Source: Galbula dea
Taxonomy: Eukaryota; Chordata; Aves; Piciformes; Galbulidae
Direction: 5' to 3'
Length of the DNA: 64,000 nucleotides
NCBI GenBank assembly: GCA_013399015.1
Contig: VWZX01008270.1
Location: 544,001 to 608,000 of the forward strand
Shown here: positions 1 to 11,620 of the stretch, one piece after another
Layout of the letters: every line of letters starts with the position of its first letter
Position numbering within the stretch: position 1 is the stretch's first letter
Translations under genes and position numbers: made by a program
Notes under the pieces: model-generated
Told to the model about the DNA's origin: nothing
Seen by the model: only the letters and a program-made list of their open reading frames with translations
Databases searched by the model: none

Positions 1-191
1 AATCTGTTTGGGTTAGAATTGAATCTGTTTGATGATTTTGCTTCCCAGCTGAAGCTCTTCTATTAACTTCATTTTCTGAAGTTGGCAGTATGTTTTTTTA
101 TAAACACTGCCTGATTCCACCAGTGATAGACCTAATGTTTGGGCTTACTGCCCAGTATTGGTATGGAAACCAGGGTCGCTGCTGAATCTTG
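1..191. other. Unique non-coding sequence
   Basis: AT-rich sequence upstream of the probable LTR. No frame, repeat or RNA gene is recognisable. Confidence 0.5.
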
Positions 192-738
192 TGTCTCAGG
201 TTAGGGGGTGCAGAGTAAAAGTTTGCACCTACAGGGAGAAGCATACAGGACAAGTGACCCTCAACTGATCAGCTAGGTTTTTCATTCCATATACATCATA
301 CTTGATATAAAGCTAGGGGTCAGTTCCCTCTTCTTTCTCTCGCTGCTTGCTCTTGTTGCTTTTTAGGGCCCATCTTCGCTGCTCTTGCTTTTCTCTCTCT
401 TTTGCTCCTGAATCCAGCTCCAGTATCCAGCCCCCTGAATCTGAAGCTGAAGGCCTCCTGTTGCAGTATCAGTGGGGATGATGACATGGTTGCCATGAAG
501 GGGGGTTTAGGTTCGGTGTTGTTCTGCATATATTTGCATATATATTTCATCTATTGTTACTATTTTCATTAGTTTTAGTTGCTTTTTTTGGTTTGATCTG
601 TTGGTTTTTTTTTTTTCCAATCCACAAGTCTCTCTCTCTCTTATTCCCTTTCCCTTTTCATTGGGGGGAGGAGGGAAGAGGGGGTTGTGGAAAGCATCTG
701 TCACTGGGTAGTGGTTGGTCCAGCCCTAACCCTCGACA
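192..738 (+). mobile_element. Probable solo LTR of an avian endogenous retrovirus
   Basis: Seen: the block opens with TGTCTCAGGTTA and closes with CCCTAACCCTCGACA, so the ends form the imperfect TGTC...GACA inverted repeat expected of an LTR. Inside, a stretch around 230-300 (ACAAGTGACC, CATTCCATATACATCAT) leads into a TATA box at 306-311. A pyrimidine-rich, TCTCTCGCTGCTTGCTC-type leader follows at about 326-415. Known: I recall this order (GTGACC block, TTCCATA, ATCAT/GTCAT, TATAAAGC, GGGG, TCTCTC leader) from avian ERV LTRs. Retroviral genes are absent on both sides, so it is read as a solo LTR. I cannot see a clean target-site duplication (TCTTG before, TAGAA after), so the 5' boundary is uncertain by tens of bases. 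Two small frames that overlap it are not genes. The ERV class is not assigned. Confidence 0.6.
306..311 (+). promoter_or_regulatory. TATA box of the probable LTR
   Basis: TATAAA in the context GATATAAAGC, followed about 20-30 bases later by a pyrimidine-rich stretch that would hold the transcription start. This is the usual U3/R arrangement of a retroviral LTR. Present activity is unknown and unlikely in a diverged solo LTR. Confidence 0.5.
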
Positions 739-2868
739 GTAGAAATGGAAAAAAGTCCTGCAAAATTGTAATGAAAAAAGATGCAAAGACAGAAGCACAT
801 GAGGATGTCTCCTGTGGATACGCCAAACCAATCAACTGCTTGGATTCACTTGGAAAAATTTGCCCCTGTCCATGACAAGTATTTTCATTAATTAGGAATA
901 GCACAGGAAAAAGGTCAGTGAGCATGTTTCCAAGTGATTCAGGATAAATTCCACATCATCAGTACAGAAAACTTACAGTAGATTTCAGTTGCTACTTTGC
1001 TAAAAAAAATCATAATAAAAAGATCCCTGATATTTTATTCAAAGATGAAAGCTAATGTACTGAGAAAAAAGACTTCAGCACAGTATCATATTAAAGGACA
1101 TTTACCTTTTCAATCTTCATTTTACAGGCCGTTTAATATTTTCGTAAATGAAAACTGACCCAGGGAAAAAACCAAACCAAACCAAACCAACATGTCCTAA
1201 CCTAAATTAAGATGGATGTAACATAGCATACAACCTTGTTCCTGTTCTCTGAAGTTACCATGGAAATAATACATAAAGTACAAATTACTCCCATGAGAAA
1301 TTTCTACAGAACATCTTTTGAGCACTTCTAAAAGCCTTTAAAGAGACTGAAAATACAAACTTCTTTTCTAAAATCAGCCATAACTGAAACAAAGTGTGAT
1401 GAGGTGATAACTGCTTAATTGATTGAACGGGTTATCTATCTGTCAAGAATTCCTGCAAGCCATCGCAACAATTGCTATGCAGAAGAGAATGGTACAGTAT
1501 CAAATTCAGAAGATGGAGGTCATCACTTCTCCAGCCTCCAAACTTCTCCCTAGCAGTTCTGATTCATCAAAACACTTAGGGCATTTTTAACATTAAGATC
1601 TAAAGCCTTTTGAAGAAAAGCTTCTAATTAGGAATATATTTTCCCTCCAGCCTATATGTAATCCTATAGAGTCAAATGATGTTCATGTTCTTAACTTTAC
1701 CCATGGCTTAAGTGACTTGTAGTATTGGGGCTATGGTAGAGAATAAAACAGAATCTGATCTGGGTATTAGAATCAAATTTCATGTCAGGCGGATGAGAAG
1801 GGAAGGGGTATATGTATGCATATTTTACTTAAGTAGCAATATATATCCAGATGTTGATGAAAGACATTCTGTGAATCGTTATCAGACAGCACTTGGCCAT
1901 CTGTGCAAAGGTACAGTTTTCTTTAGCTAATTTTATGCTTGTTGCATATAGTGATAGATGACAAAAATTAAGTTTTCTGAAATTCTGTTATTTATGGATA
2001 AAATTAAAGAACAATAAAAGATAAATAGAGTAGCTGTGGCTTAAATGACAGCCATATGGATAATAAGATTTAGCTCATGATAAGGAATATTTTCAGCAGG
2101 GTGAAATGAAGTCTGATGTCTATTAATAAGGTATATGTTTGTCACTCTCCATTTTCAAAAGCAAGACAAGGAAGCTTAAATGAAATTTACTCACAGTGTG
2201 GGCTGATCTCCAATTGCTAAGCACTGTGGGGTATATGTGGGTCTAAATTATCTTCTAATTACTTTTGTTCTGTTCTACCTTTTTTGTTATAACTTGCTAC
2301 CCATGGTTTGTAAGTAACTTAATGAGGTTTTGTAAATGATGTAGTGAACAAGTTTCCTGGCTTGAGGGCATGATGTGTATTTTTGATTTGCTTCTGGCCT
2401 GATTTCTGAACTGTTTACTTGAAATGGGACCAACTCAAGGAACCATGAAGTTTTGCTGTGTTAACTGCTATTGATCTAATTATAAATTAGCTTTAACTGT
2501 TTTCTTGCAGAAGAATTTCTAGCAGCTGGAAAGTACTGTGTTTCATATTTTTAGAAAAATATCTGCCATCTTAGAAAAAATACTTGTATTAGGAACTAAG
2601 TTCCTTCCACTGAATGTAAAGTAAATAAGGGCTCAGACCTGGACCAAGAAACCATCCTATATTGCGAGGATTGTAGATTCTCAAAACCCTAGGCTACAGG
2701 ACATCCTGTAGACAGTTGGTTTGTTCTTTCATTTCTCTGTGTTAAACTGCCAGTAAAAATATATTAAATTCCATTTACACACTACTTTTCAATTGAAAAA
2801 TTAGCTTTGCTTTTCATGTGGTTCACAAGCAATCTTAAATATGATAAAATGATTATGGGTGAAGGGGT
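739..2868. other. Unique non-coding sequence
   Basis: AT-rich sequence with no supported gene. It contains a short (AACCA)n tract at 1171-1191. A 72-codon frame at 1712-1930 has no recognisable domain and no splice context that I would trust. Confidence 0.5.
1165..1191. repeat. (AACCA)n low-complexity tract
   Basis: Six A bases followed by four AACCA units. This A-plus-CCAAA pattern recurs several times in the window in both orientations. Confidence 0.8.
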
Positions 2869-2883
2869 ATCATCATCATCATG
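2869..2883 (-). repeat. (GAT)n tail of the LINE relic
   Basis: Four to five GAT units (ATC on the plus strand) exactly at the 3' side of the relic LINE. They serve as its terminal microsatellite and mark the insertion boundary. Confidence 0.7.
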
Positions 2884-3127
2884 GCTAGGCTTCGCGAACG
2901 AAGATTTGGGAAGGGCTCTACCCACGTTTGTTGCACACGCGCTGGTGGCTAAAAAGGCCAATACGAGATAGGTATGTACAGTTGCAAAAGACACAGCAGA
3001 AAGACTCCTTAGATGGTGTGTTCTGCAAGGCACGATTCTTTCTGCGCTGTCTTTTCTCCTCAAGGGAGATCCTGCGTGCTTTCTCAAAAGCATCTGTACG
3101 TTCTTTGTAATAAAAGTTCATCTGCAA
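2869..3127 (-). mobile_element. 3' end of a non-CR1 LINE (C-terminal zinc-finger tail of the endonuclease/RT protein)
   Basis: Seen on the minus strand: about 65 codons from 3120 down to a TAG at 2918-2920. They encode a basic helix-like stretch (DAFEKARRISLEEKRQRRKNR), then a C-x2-C-x12-H-x3-C finger around SRIGLFSHQRVC, then the stop. After about 35 bases of 3' UTR (CTTCGTTCGCGAAGCCTAGCC) the element ends in a short (GAT)n microsatellite at 2869-2883. Known: an AFEKARR...EEKRxRRK...C-x2-C...SRIGLxSHxRxC tail closes the reverse-transcriptase protein of certain animal non-LTR retrotransposons, and a short-microsatellite 3' end is typical of RTE-like LINEs. CR1 ends differently (ATTCTATG 8-mers). 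Inference: a 5'-truncated, dead copy. The same frame meets TAA just upstream (about 3149), so the homology ends near 3120-3130. The RT and endonuclease domains are absent. The overlapping 103-codon frame (2782-3093) is a shadow. The clade is not settled. Confidence 0.72.
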
Positions 3128-3288
3128 GACAGTGTTTAATTTTACGAGTTACTGAATTTTTTCAATTTATTATTTGATTTTCAATACAATATTGATCAGT
3201 AAACTATAAAAACAACTCAGAGATCCAGAGATTCTTTGAGATCTTTCAGTAGAACTCAAGCCTAGTGTCAACATTACAAAACATTTTG

Positions 3289-3374
3289 GTGGACTTGGCA
3301 GTGTTAGGCTTATGGTTGTACTCAGTGATCTTAAAGGTCTTTTCTAACCTAAATGATCCTGTGGTTCTCTGATT
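3289..3374 (+). mobile_element. CR1 LINE, 3' terminal fragment
   Basis: The sequence GTGGACTTGGCAGTGTTAGG, then GTTGTACTCAGTGATCTTAA, then AGGTCTTTTCTAACCTAAAT and a degenerate GGTTCTCTGATTC tail follows the last about 85 bases of an avian CR1 3' UTR. The terminal 8-mers are eroded, so this is an old copy. No coding part is left. It sits 160 bases from the minus-strand LINE relic and in the opposite orientation, so it is a separate insertion. Confidence 0.8.
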
Positions 3375-6300
3375 CCTTTTATTTCATGAGCTACTTATGG
3401 TTCACCAGGTATTGTTTTCGTTCAGTGCCATCTTTGCCCTTCCATCACTGCCAGCTACCATGCCTGCAGAGGCTATCATTTTAAATGTAAAATGTAAGAA
3501 CAAGCTTGGAGCTATCTACTGAGTTTTGAATTGAAGAATGTAATTTTGGGGTTTGAACTGAATGGGATCTCTGATTGGTCCTGAATCAGAGAATCTTTAT
3601 GAATGTACAACTTGTATCAGTTGTTTTTCTCCAGCACTGCCTCTGTTGCAAAGTTAAAAGCTGAAGCTGTACATTACCATCTTTTTCTTTAAAAAGCATT
3701 GTGCTTAATTAAGTATATTTTTTCTGTAAATTCTGACATAGCATAAAAGAAAGTTTGCAAATGATTAATGACTTTTCATCACTGTCAAGGCTAGGAGTAG
3801 AGTTGCAGAGTTAGCTACATTAAGAAAGTGTGCTATAGTGTATATCCATTTGGCAGTTAGATACAGTGCCCCTGAATTTATGTGAGCTGGTCTAAAAGAC
3901 ACAATCTGAGTTTCTCATGTCATGAGGAGTTATAAAACTAGTAAAAGCTACAGAAGAAAAGAGGGAAAGGGAAAGCATGCTCTCACACCTGAGGGAAAGG
4001 GAAAGCATGCTCTCATGCCTGACTGGTTAGTTCTATGGCTAGCAGGTACAACCTTCATCTAATTCTAGTCATTAATGTCTAGAACTTTATTACAAAGTAT
4101 GTACAGGTAACTTTCATGGAAATATATGATTTATTACCTTTTATTATTATAATTTATTATTTATTAGTATTTGGTTTGAAAATTTATTGAGTAGTATCAA
4201 CAAAGTTTATTATTCAAAGGTTAATTAAGAAACAAGATTAAAGGTACATGCAAGGAAGTTACCTATTCAGAGGGGAATGATGCATGTGCATTTTGCCTTT
4301 TAAAGGCCAATCCTGAAAGAACCTAAAATTGTGGAAAACTTTGAATTATACTTATTTAAGAGTTTAACATCCAGAAATGTTAAACTATGCTTGAATTATA
4401 GAATAAAGATGAATTAGAAGAAATTTCTTAAAAGGTGTGAGTAAGATAGTAGAGGAGATTTTCAGTAAGAAAATGCACTTTCAGAAAATTCTGTAGGTGC
4501 CGATTCCCTCTAAGATATCAGAAATGTAAACGCGACAAAGGAAGTTCTTCAGTGAGTTAGGTGAGGACACACAGAGATTCATGTTAATTTTCCTCTATAC
4601 AATTTTGTTCCAAACTTAGCAGTTGAATACTTTGTATAATCAAGTTTGTTTTCACTTAAGTAGACTTATTCAGTGAGCACACAAGGCCATCTGAACAAAC
4701 AAGGCAATCTGTTTTCTCAGATTCCAAATAAAGCACATTCCCTTTTTCAGGCAACACAGGAAAAGTTTGTTGTAGCTACATTTCAATTCCCTTGCTATTA
4801 GGGAGATAAGCAATATGGAGATCTACTATCAACACATTCCAATTAAAACTGGAATTTCATTTGGTGTTGCTTAGAAGAAACTCTCTTTCCACTGTTAAAG
4901 ATATAACATTTGTTCTATTTCTAGATGGACTGCATTTGCCATATGGTGTAAATGGAATTAAGGAAACTGGAAAGATCACCTTGCTATTGTGACATTATGA
5001 TTAATGTTATTGGACCCATGGGGCAAACCACTTATATGAATAATATTAAGTAGTTTAAACCTGATTATCTATCTGATTACAAAAGGGACTAAACCACTGC
5101 AGAGTACCTTAACTGCAAAGATAACTGTAAATAAAAATTATACTAACAATATTTTTGTTATCAGAAAAGTAAACAGGTGTGTTTTCTTGGAGCAGAGCTG
5201 TCTTAGCAAACACATGTGCAGATTTTTATCCCGATACTTCCAGTCACATAAGACCATCTGTTCATTCTTTTAAATTCCAATTAGTGCTATTGACTGATTT
5301 ATTTCATTAATCTCTTCTACAAGTGTTTCTTCTAAGCTTTCCCTGTATGAGTGTTCTCCTTTGATAGAATAAACCTGGAGGATAAATGGCTGTTACCCTG
5401 AAGAATCAAACTGCTCTTTTCACTCTGATGTCGTTTTTAGCATCCCAAGGCATACAATATTAAGATATTGTTCTGAAAGTTGTGTACTCCTTCTGCAAGT
5501 ATTTTGTAGCTGTTCTTAAGCATTCTTAAAAGATGCATCAATAAAATGGATGGTTTGTTCCAATGCACAGCTAAGCACCATAAATAAATAATTTATAAGA
5601 TTAAGAAGTCATACACTTCATCAGGGAAGAAGAAGCTGTACTTTTAGTTTAAAGCCTTTCTCCAAACCCCATGCCTCCTTTCTTATGGGACTGAATTAGA
5701 TTAATAAAACCTACCAGGAAAAGATTATGTTATCAGGGAAAGAATGGTATGCATACTATTCACAGTGACTCTGATGTTAGAAAAAGAAGCTGCATTCACA
5801 CAGACAATCCCTATTCTTAGACATACATGCATAAATATACATCTTTACACCCAAAGCTTTGTTCTTTTTTTAATTGTTGCAAAAAGAATGAATAACAGCT
5901 CTGCTCTGAGGTTATAATTATTGGTAAATAAAAAATAAAAGATGCATCTACTCTCCTCATTCCACTGGGAGGAGAAAGAAATTACCTTGATGGATTTATG
6001 AAGAAATATCTGATAAGCAAAATATAACTCTGTACTGGTGTTATTCTAATTTTACTTACTTTATGTTTATTACTTGTGTTAAACATAATTTATACTGAAG
6101 CTACTTCAATATATCTTTTAATTTACTTAGCTACATTCATAAAGTATTCAAGTGCTTTGGAAAAAAATATGTGCTATAGATTTCACCCTGACAATCAGAG
6201 TAGTAAACCTAGACCATTGGTAAATATTTTCTTATTTTCTACAACTGCAGTGTCACACCTTCACAGAATGAATGAGATAGTGAGATTACCTACAGAACTA

Positions 6301-8799
6301 ACCAAAATATATTAAAGTGTATGAATCTGTCTTTATACAATACCAATACACATGATAAGAGAAGATACATGTAAAAAGACAGAACACTAGGATATTGAAT
6401 CTATCTGACCATTTTTTTGGCAGTTCTGTCTTTCTCTGTGGAACTAAACCCTTAAGTAACTCAACTTTATAATATTTATGGCTATATTGTTGTAACAGTT
6501 CCAAAGCCATGAGAATTTACATAGCATGCGGTGGATGCTTGCTCCCTTAAGAGTGATGCTAGCATCACTTACAGACTAGGATAAAGGGTTGCTGCAGTTC
6601 ATTCACTTGCATCCTCACTCTGATAGTAGAGTCGTCAGAACAAATGATTTAATGTCTCTTCTTAAAAGCCTTATCATTTAGGTCAAAATACACTTTGCAA
6701 GAGTGAATACCTAAGGTTGATTATGAATTGAAATATGACAGCATAATCTCATGTTTATGCTTCTGTCTTTATTGACTTGAATATTGTCACTTTACATCAG
6801 GTGAGAACCAATTTCCCTATGTTTCCCAGGTTTGAGCACTGAAATTTTAAGACAGTTTCTGGGGACATAAATTTTAAACAGACTTTTGAACCTTAAAACG
6901 AACTTTGTCTTGCTTTCTAGACATTAGAGTTTCTCATCCTCTGCAAAAATTGTTTTACAGTTTACAAATGAAAGCACAGCATATTATCTGGTTACCTATG
7001 TTCCCATGTGAACTGAGAACCAAATCTGATATTCTTCATCCCATCCATCTTTCCAGGAGGTGAGAATCTTTAGTTACATGATGCCTAACTTACAGCCAAG
7101 CAACACTTGTCTTCAACACATGTTCCTGCTGAAAAATGTACAGCTGCTCTGCTGCCTTCTGGTAGCAGGTACATGGCAGAAGAGAGTTTATCTTGATGAC
7201 CAGAGTCTGCAGTTATTCTGCAGATCTGAAAATAGTAAAACCACATCTTTTTTTAAGCAAAAGACCAATTTGTCTAGAAAACAGTAAGACATGGCAATTG
7301 CAGAACTCAATCATGCTATTTTGCAAACTGCTTTTCAACCTATATCCAGTCTTTAAACAATTCAAGATTTGTTTGTTCTTCAGTGATTTATACACATTTC
7401 TCCAGGACAGAAGAAGGGCTTGCTTCATTAGACATTAAAAATTTGCCATATAATTCCCTTTAGTCAAGAATATTTTAAAGAAAGCTTTACTACTGAAAAA
7501 CTGCTATTTAAGAATTGAAGTTATGACTATTTGATAAAGTGTAGCTGTTTTCTTCAATAAGGTACACCATAACATTATGTTAAAAGCTTTTAAATTCTTG
7601 TCTTTTACCTGCTGTCATAGCTTTGCTCTGGGTTTATATACCACCCCTGAAATAGCAGAAGTATTAGGAAACCTTTTACTTTTTATAACAGACTTGGTAT
7701 TTAAATATTTTCAATTTTAAATCAATGCATTATTTAAACTACATTAACTGTTAATTTAATTCTTACCATGAACTTATATCAGTATTCAATTGTATTACAT
7801 TTTCAATACTAGAGGAAAAATGACTTCTTTCTTTGGTCAGAAATGTAGTCCTTGCAAAGAACCACTTCTAATGAAGCTGTATATTTTTCAGTATTTGTTT
7901 GGACTAAAAAAAAATCCAAACAAAACATCTAGGTATTTTAATTACTAAGTAAAAGGCAGTTGATTTTAAACAATTTGTTTAAAGGGTATTTCCTACATAA
8001 AGCTTTTTCAAAAATAATTTCTCAAAAGATGCTTTTACCTTTCAGTGTTATTTCCAGTCATTAATCATCCCTGTGTGAGCCTTTCCAACGCAGTGTCCCT
8101 TCAGACTGCAAACCCATTCAAACTATGTTTGTTAAAAATAAGGTGGACATTAGCATATCTCTCAGGAGCACTGTTTAACCTTAATAAGTAAGCTGTTTAT
8201 TGAATCTGAGACCACACTGTAGGGATTTATCTGTACATTTGTTCCAATAAGATAAGATTCAACACCTGGGACAGTGCAATTTGAAATTTGTTTTTTGAAT
8301 TTCCCTTTCTCAAGCAAGGGCAAAGTCTCTTCTGCTGCACAAGCACAGAAATACATCGGTTACCAGCAGACTGTCAGTATATAATACACTTTCTGACAGA
8401 ATGCCCCATAACCAGCACAGTTCTCCCAATAGGGGAAATCCAACTAGACATTGTAAAAGACTATGTGTAAAAAGCCCTAAAAATTCTACCTCCCACCAAA
8501 ACAAAGAACACACAAAAGAGTGAGTAGCAACAGAACTGGAGCACCTGGGGTGGGATTGATCTCACCTAAACCCAACTTAAAGCCTCCGTACAGCAGAATT
8601 TGGCTAATCCAAATTAGACCTTTATAGTAGGAGACTGATTCCACTTAAGGAGTGCCTGTTTTTCCCGCTGTAAAGAGACAATACCTGCACTGCTGAATAA
8701 AACAGGGTCACAGGCAGTCCCCTGGCCTTCAATTCAAGTGGCATAGTTTGGCATACTGCGTGGCCCTAGCTGCTAGTTTCCTCTGAATCAGCCTTTGCT
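3375..8799. other. Unique non-coding sequence
   Basis: AT-rich, mostly unique sequence. The only local structure I can see is the 30-bp tandem duplication at 3961-4020 and TTA/ATT-rich stretches near 4130-4175. Frames at 6076-6510, 7060-7438 and 8162-8513 are short, overlap one another on both strands and carry no known motif. The 250 bases before the CR1 at 8800 are somewhat GC-richer but were not recognised. Confidence 0.5.
3961..4020. repeat. Two-copy 30-bp tandem duplication
   Basis: The unit GAGGGAAAGGGAAAGCATGC + TCTCACACCT occurs twice head to tail with 28 of 30 bases identical (ACA against ATG near the end). The high identity suggests a recent slippage or duplication event. The unit contains the palindrome GCATGC. 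Confidence 0.9.
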
Positions 8800-9172
8800 C
8801 AGCTTGGAAAAGAGACAGCTCCAAGAAGACCTTATTGCAGCCTACCAGTACTTAAAGGGAGCCTGTAAGAAAGATGAGGACAATATTTTTAGCACGGCCT
8901 GTAGCAACAGGATAAGAGGTAGTGGATCTAATCTAAAAGATGGTAAAATTAGACTAGATATAAGGAAGAATTTTTTTTACAATGAGTGGTGAAACACTGG
9001 AATAGGTTGCTCAGAGAGGTGGCAGATATCCCATCCCTGGAAACATTCCAGGTCAGGTCGAACAGGGCTCTGAGTAATCTGATCTAGTTAAAGATGTCCC
9101 TGCTGACTGCAGTCAGGGCTGTACTACGTGACCTTTAAAGGTCCCTCCCAACACAAAGCACTCTATGATTCT
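8800..9172 (+). mobile_element. CR1 LINE, 3' end (about 370 bp)
   Basis: Seen: CR1 landmarks in order. CTTGGAAAAGAGACAGCTCC; CTTATTGCAGCCTACCAGTA; TTAGACTAGATATAAGGAAG; ACACTGGAATAGGTTGCTCA; CCATCCCTGGAAACATTCCA; GGTCCCTCCCAACACAAAGC; and a single remaining CTCTATGATTCT tail unit at 9161-9172. Known: this is the last part of the reverse-transcriptase ORF region plus the 3' UTR of avian CR1. Most CR1 copies are 5'-truncated like this. The 65-codon frame at 8795-8992 lies entirely inside the element and is not a host gene. Confidence 0.95.
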
Positions 9173-11405
9173 CTTTGCTCTCTTGCTGATCCTTATACAT
9201 TACTGCTATTTGTAGGGTTCTTTTTTTTCATTTCAAACTGTAAGATAGCACTGAGGTGACATTTTTATAGTATGAAACTGGGGATTTTTCTTGCAAGTGC
9301 CATAAGGCAACACGAGGCCAGACAGGACATTACTGGCATTGATGTGGGGCTCAAGAACTGTGTAGACTGTGGAGAGCCAGGCCTAATGCAGTCCTTTTCA
9401 TATCTTTGGTTGGCCCCTGAGATTTCCTCCACAAACAACTCTTGGACACTGTCTTGCAAAGAAAGGACTAGGTGTTATGGGACAAAAACATGCCAGAAAC
9501 ATGTGGTAAGGATGAGCAGCACTACAGTTCTCTCAAACTTTTCCTGTGGTCATGCTTCATTAAGCAGTACAGATAGAGGCAGTGACTAGGTCAAAAGTAG
9601 AGGCCTGGCTAAATCTAATGGCTCAATATAAAAATAATCAAGAAGAAGTTTGAACTTAACTAAGAAAGAATGATATGGGATGTATAAAGATAGTGAAATA
9701 AAAAGGCAGAGAGATTTAGGAAAAAAGTATGCAAAGCCAATAAATCAACTCACAACATTAATCAGACTCTCCAAATCAATTTATCTCTTCTGTAAGTGTC
9801 TCACATGCAGAATACATAATAAAGAGGAGTGCAAATAAGCCATTTACTTGAAAAAGACACAAGGCTCATATATGTACCATCATTAGCATTTCTAATATTC
9901 TGAAATGCACACAGTGGTTTGAGTCAGACTGTATTATGTTTTATGTATATCGTAAATGTCCTTCCCTCAGTCCTTATTGTTTGAAGATGCTAGTTAAATA
10001 AGTGTCTGATATGAATGTTTTTCCTGCTCTACATCCTGAAAAAAATTGGAAACAGATATGAGATTATAGACTGTTATCTCTTTTTGATTAAATAGAAATC
10101 CAAGCAGATAGAATATTTTTTTTAAATTGTTTGGGTTTGGTTTATTTTGATTTTTTATGCTTCAAGAAGCAATGAGAATCTTGCTAGTGGAACACAACTG
10201 ATTGCACATTTTAAAATATGAAGAATCATGACAAAATCCAAAATAAGTGAAGAAATAAAAATTTATGGATTGCTTTTATTTTCAGCTTCAAGCATTAGTG
10301 GCCTTCTGTTTTAGCAGTACCCTTCTCTATTACCACCACAGACCAGTGAGCAGCAGGCTTACAGTCTCTTTTGCATGTATATACCAGTACAAATTATAAA
10401 GTACAAAATATCAAGACAAGAGCAGGTTAAAAACTTGGGGGTTTTTGACAGGAAATACTAATGCTTCAATAGTCTCCATGCAGTTCATTTCTTCAAAAGA
10501 TCCTGACACTTAGAAAGGATGTGAAAGCTGTGCAAAACTGATACAGTGAAATACACAAATGGACACCTAGCAGAATTGATGTGGTTGTGTGCATATACAC
10601 ATCTCTCTACCTATCTGTCTGTCTGTCATCAATCCATCCCTAGAGTATCTAAACAAATTGTCTGCTCAGCTCTCTCCAATCATACCTTACATTTTGTTTA
10701 TTAGTTTTATAGTGCTGATACTATGCTGGGTAGATAAATTTTAGAAGACTTTGTAGTGGCACTTCAGAGACATTAAATACTCTATAAAATGTTAACAATC
10801 ACTTTTTACTACATCCTCATACTTGAAGTCTTGACTGCTATCTTCAAAACAATGCACAGTTAATTCAAATCAAGGCTGAAATGACAAGGTAGAAATGGAT
10901 GTTGAAGCCTCCCAAATGCCATTTCAGAGTGACTCTGCAGGGTAAGCTGTCTGATGTGCACAATGAAGGGCAATGAATGTGACATCAGCTACATAAAATG
11001 TCACATCCTGAGAATGCCACATCTTGATAGGCACAACTTTCACTTTTCAAAAATTTGTTTATTTGGTAACCTTCAAAGTTGGTAAAAAAAATTATTTAGG
11101 CTTAGTTAAATAAACTGTTAACTTATAACCTCTGTTAAATACTTGTTCCATCATCTCTATCAAAAAAGTTCATGGCTGTCAGGACAGCTACTTATTTGGG
11201 AGTATACTGGGGAGTACTCCTTTGGGAGCAATATTTGTAGATACAAAACTTTATGAGAGTCAAATGACCTTCCAGAAGCCCTTTTTTGGAAATAACTCCT
11301 AGTTGAGCATGAAGCATTTGGCAAACATGAGAAGTGGAAAGGGAAATGGAACAAGTTTCATCAAGGAAAAGGGAAATGCTCCTTAAACCATGATATGGCC
11401 TCTGA
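9173..11405. other. Unique non-coding sequence
   Basis: No supported gene. A 105-codon plus frame (9272-9589) directly after the CR1 shows no domain and has a competing minus frame. A small CTAT/CTGT microsatellite lies at 10607-10627, and a T/G-rich GGTTTGG tract at 10117-10157. Confidence 0.5.
10607..10627. repeat. (CTAT/CTGT)n microsatellite
   Basis: CTACCTATCTGTCTGTCTGT: a short interrupted tetranucleotide repeat. Confidence 0.8.
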
Positions 11406-11620
11406 TCATAGAATCATAGAATCATAGAATATTAGGAGTTGGAAGGGACCTCAAAAGATCATCTAGTCCAACCCCCCTGCCACAGCAGGATTCCCTAGAC
11501 CAGGTCACACAGAAGTGCGGCAGTACGCTTTTCGAACATCTTCATAGAAGGAGACTCCACAACCTCTCTGGGCAGTCTGTGCCAGTGCTCTGTCACCCTC
11601 ACTGCGAAAAAATTCCTACG
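11406..11620 (-). mobile_element. CR1 LINE, 3' end (about 215 bp)
   Basis: The plus strand starts with three ATCATAGA 8-mers (11406-11430), the reverse complement of the CR1 terminal repeat. It continues with GGAGTTGGAAGGGACCTC, ATCATCTAGTCCAACCCCCC, TGCCACAGCAGGATTCCCTA, GACTCCACAACCTCTCTGGG and CAGTGCTCTGTCACCCTCAC. That is the canonical CR1 3' UTR read backwards. Homology fades after about 11620 (5' truncation). The intact 8-mers and readable consensus make it the least decayed CR1 in the window. Confidence 0.97.

Noticed and set aside
2782..3093. 103-codon minus frame
   Set aside because: It is out of frame with the LINE zinc-finger tail that occupies the same bases, and its HDDDD comes from the (GAT)n microsatellite.
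8795..8992. 65-codon plus frame as a host gene
   Set aside because: Lies wholly inside the CR1 copy at 8800-9172 and translates the end of its RT ORF region.
9272..9589. 105-codon plus frame directly after the CR1
   Set aside because: A competing 64-codon minus frame overlaps it, there is no motif, and nothing indicates splicing or promoter context.
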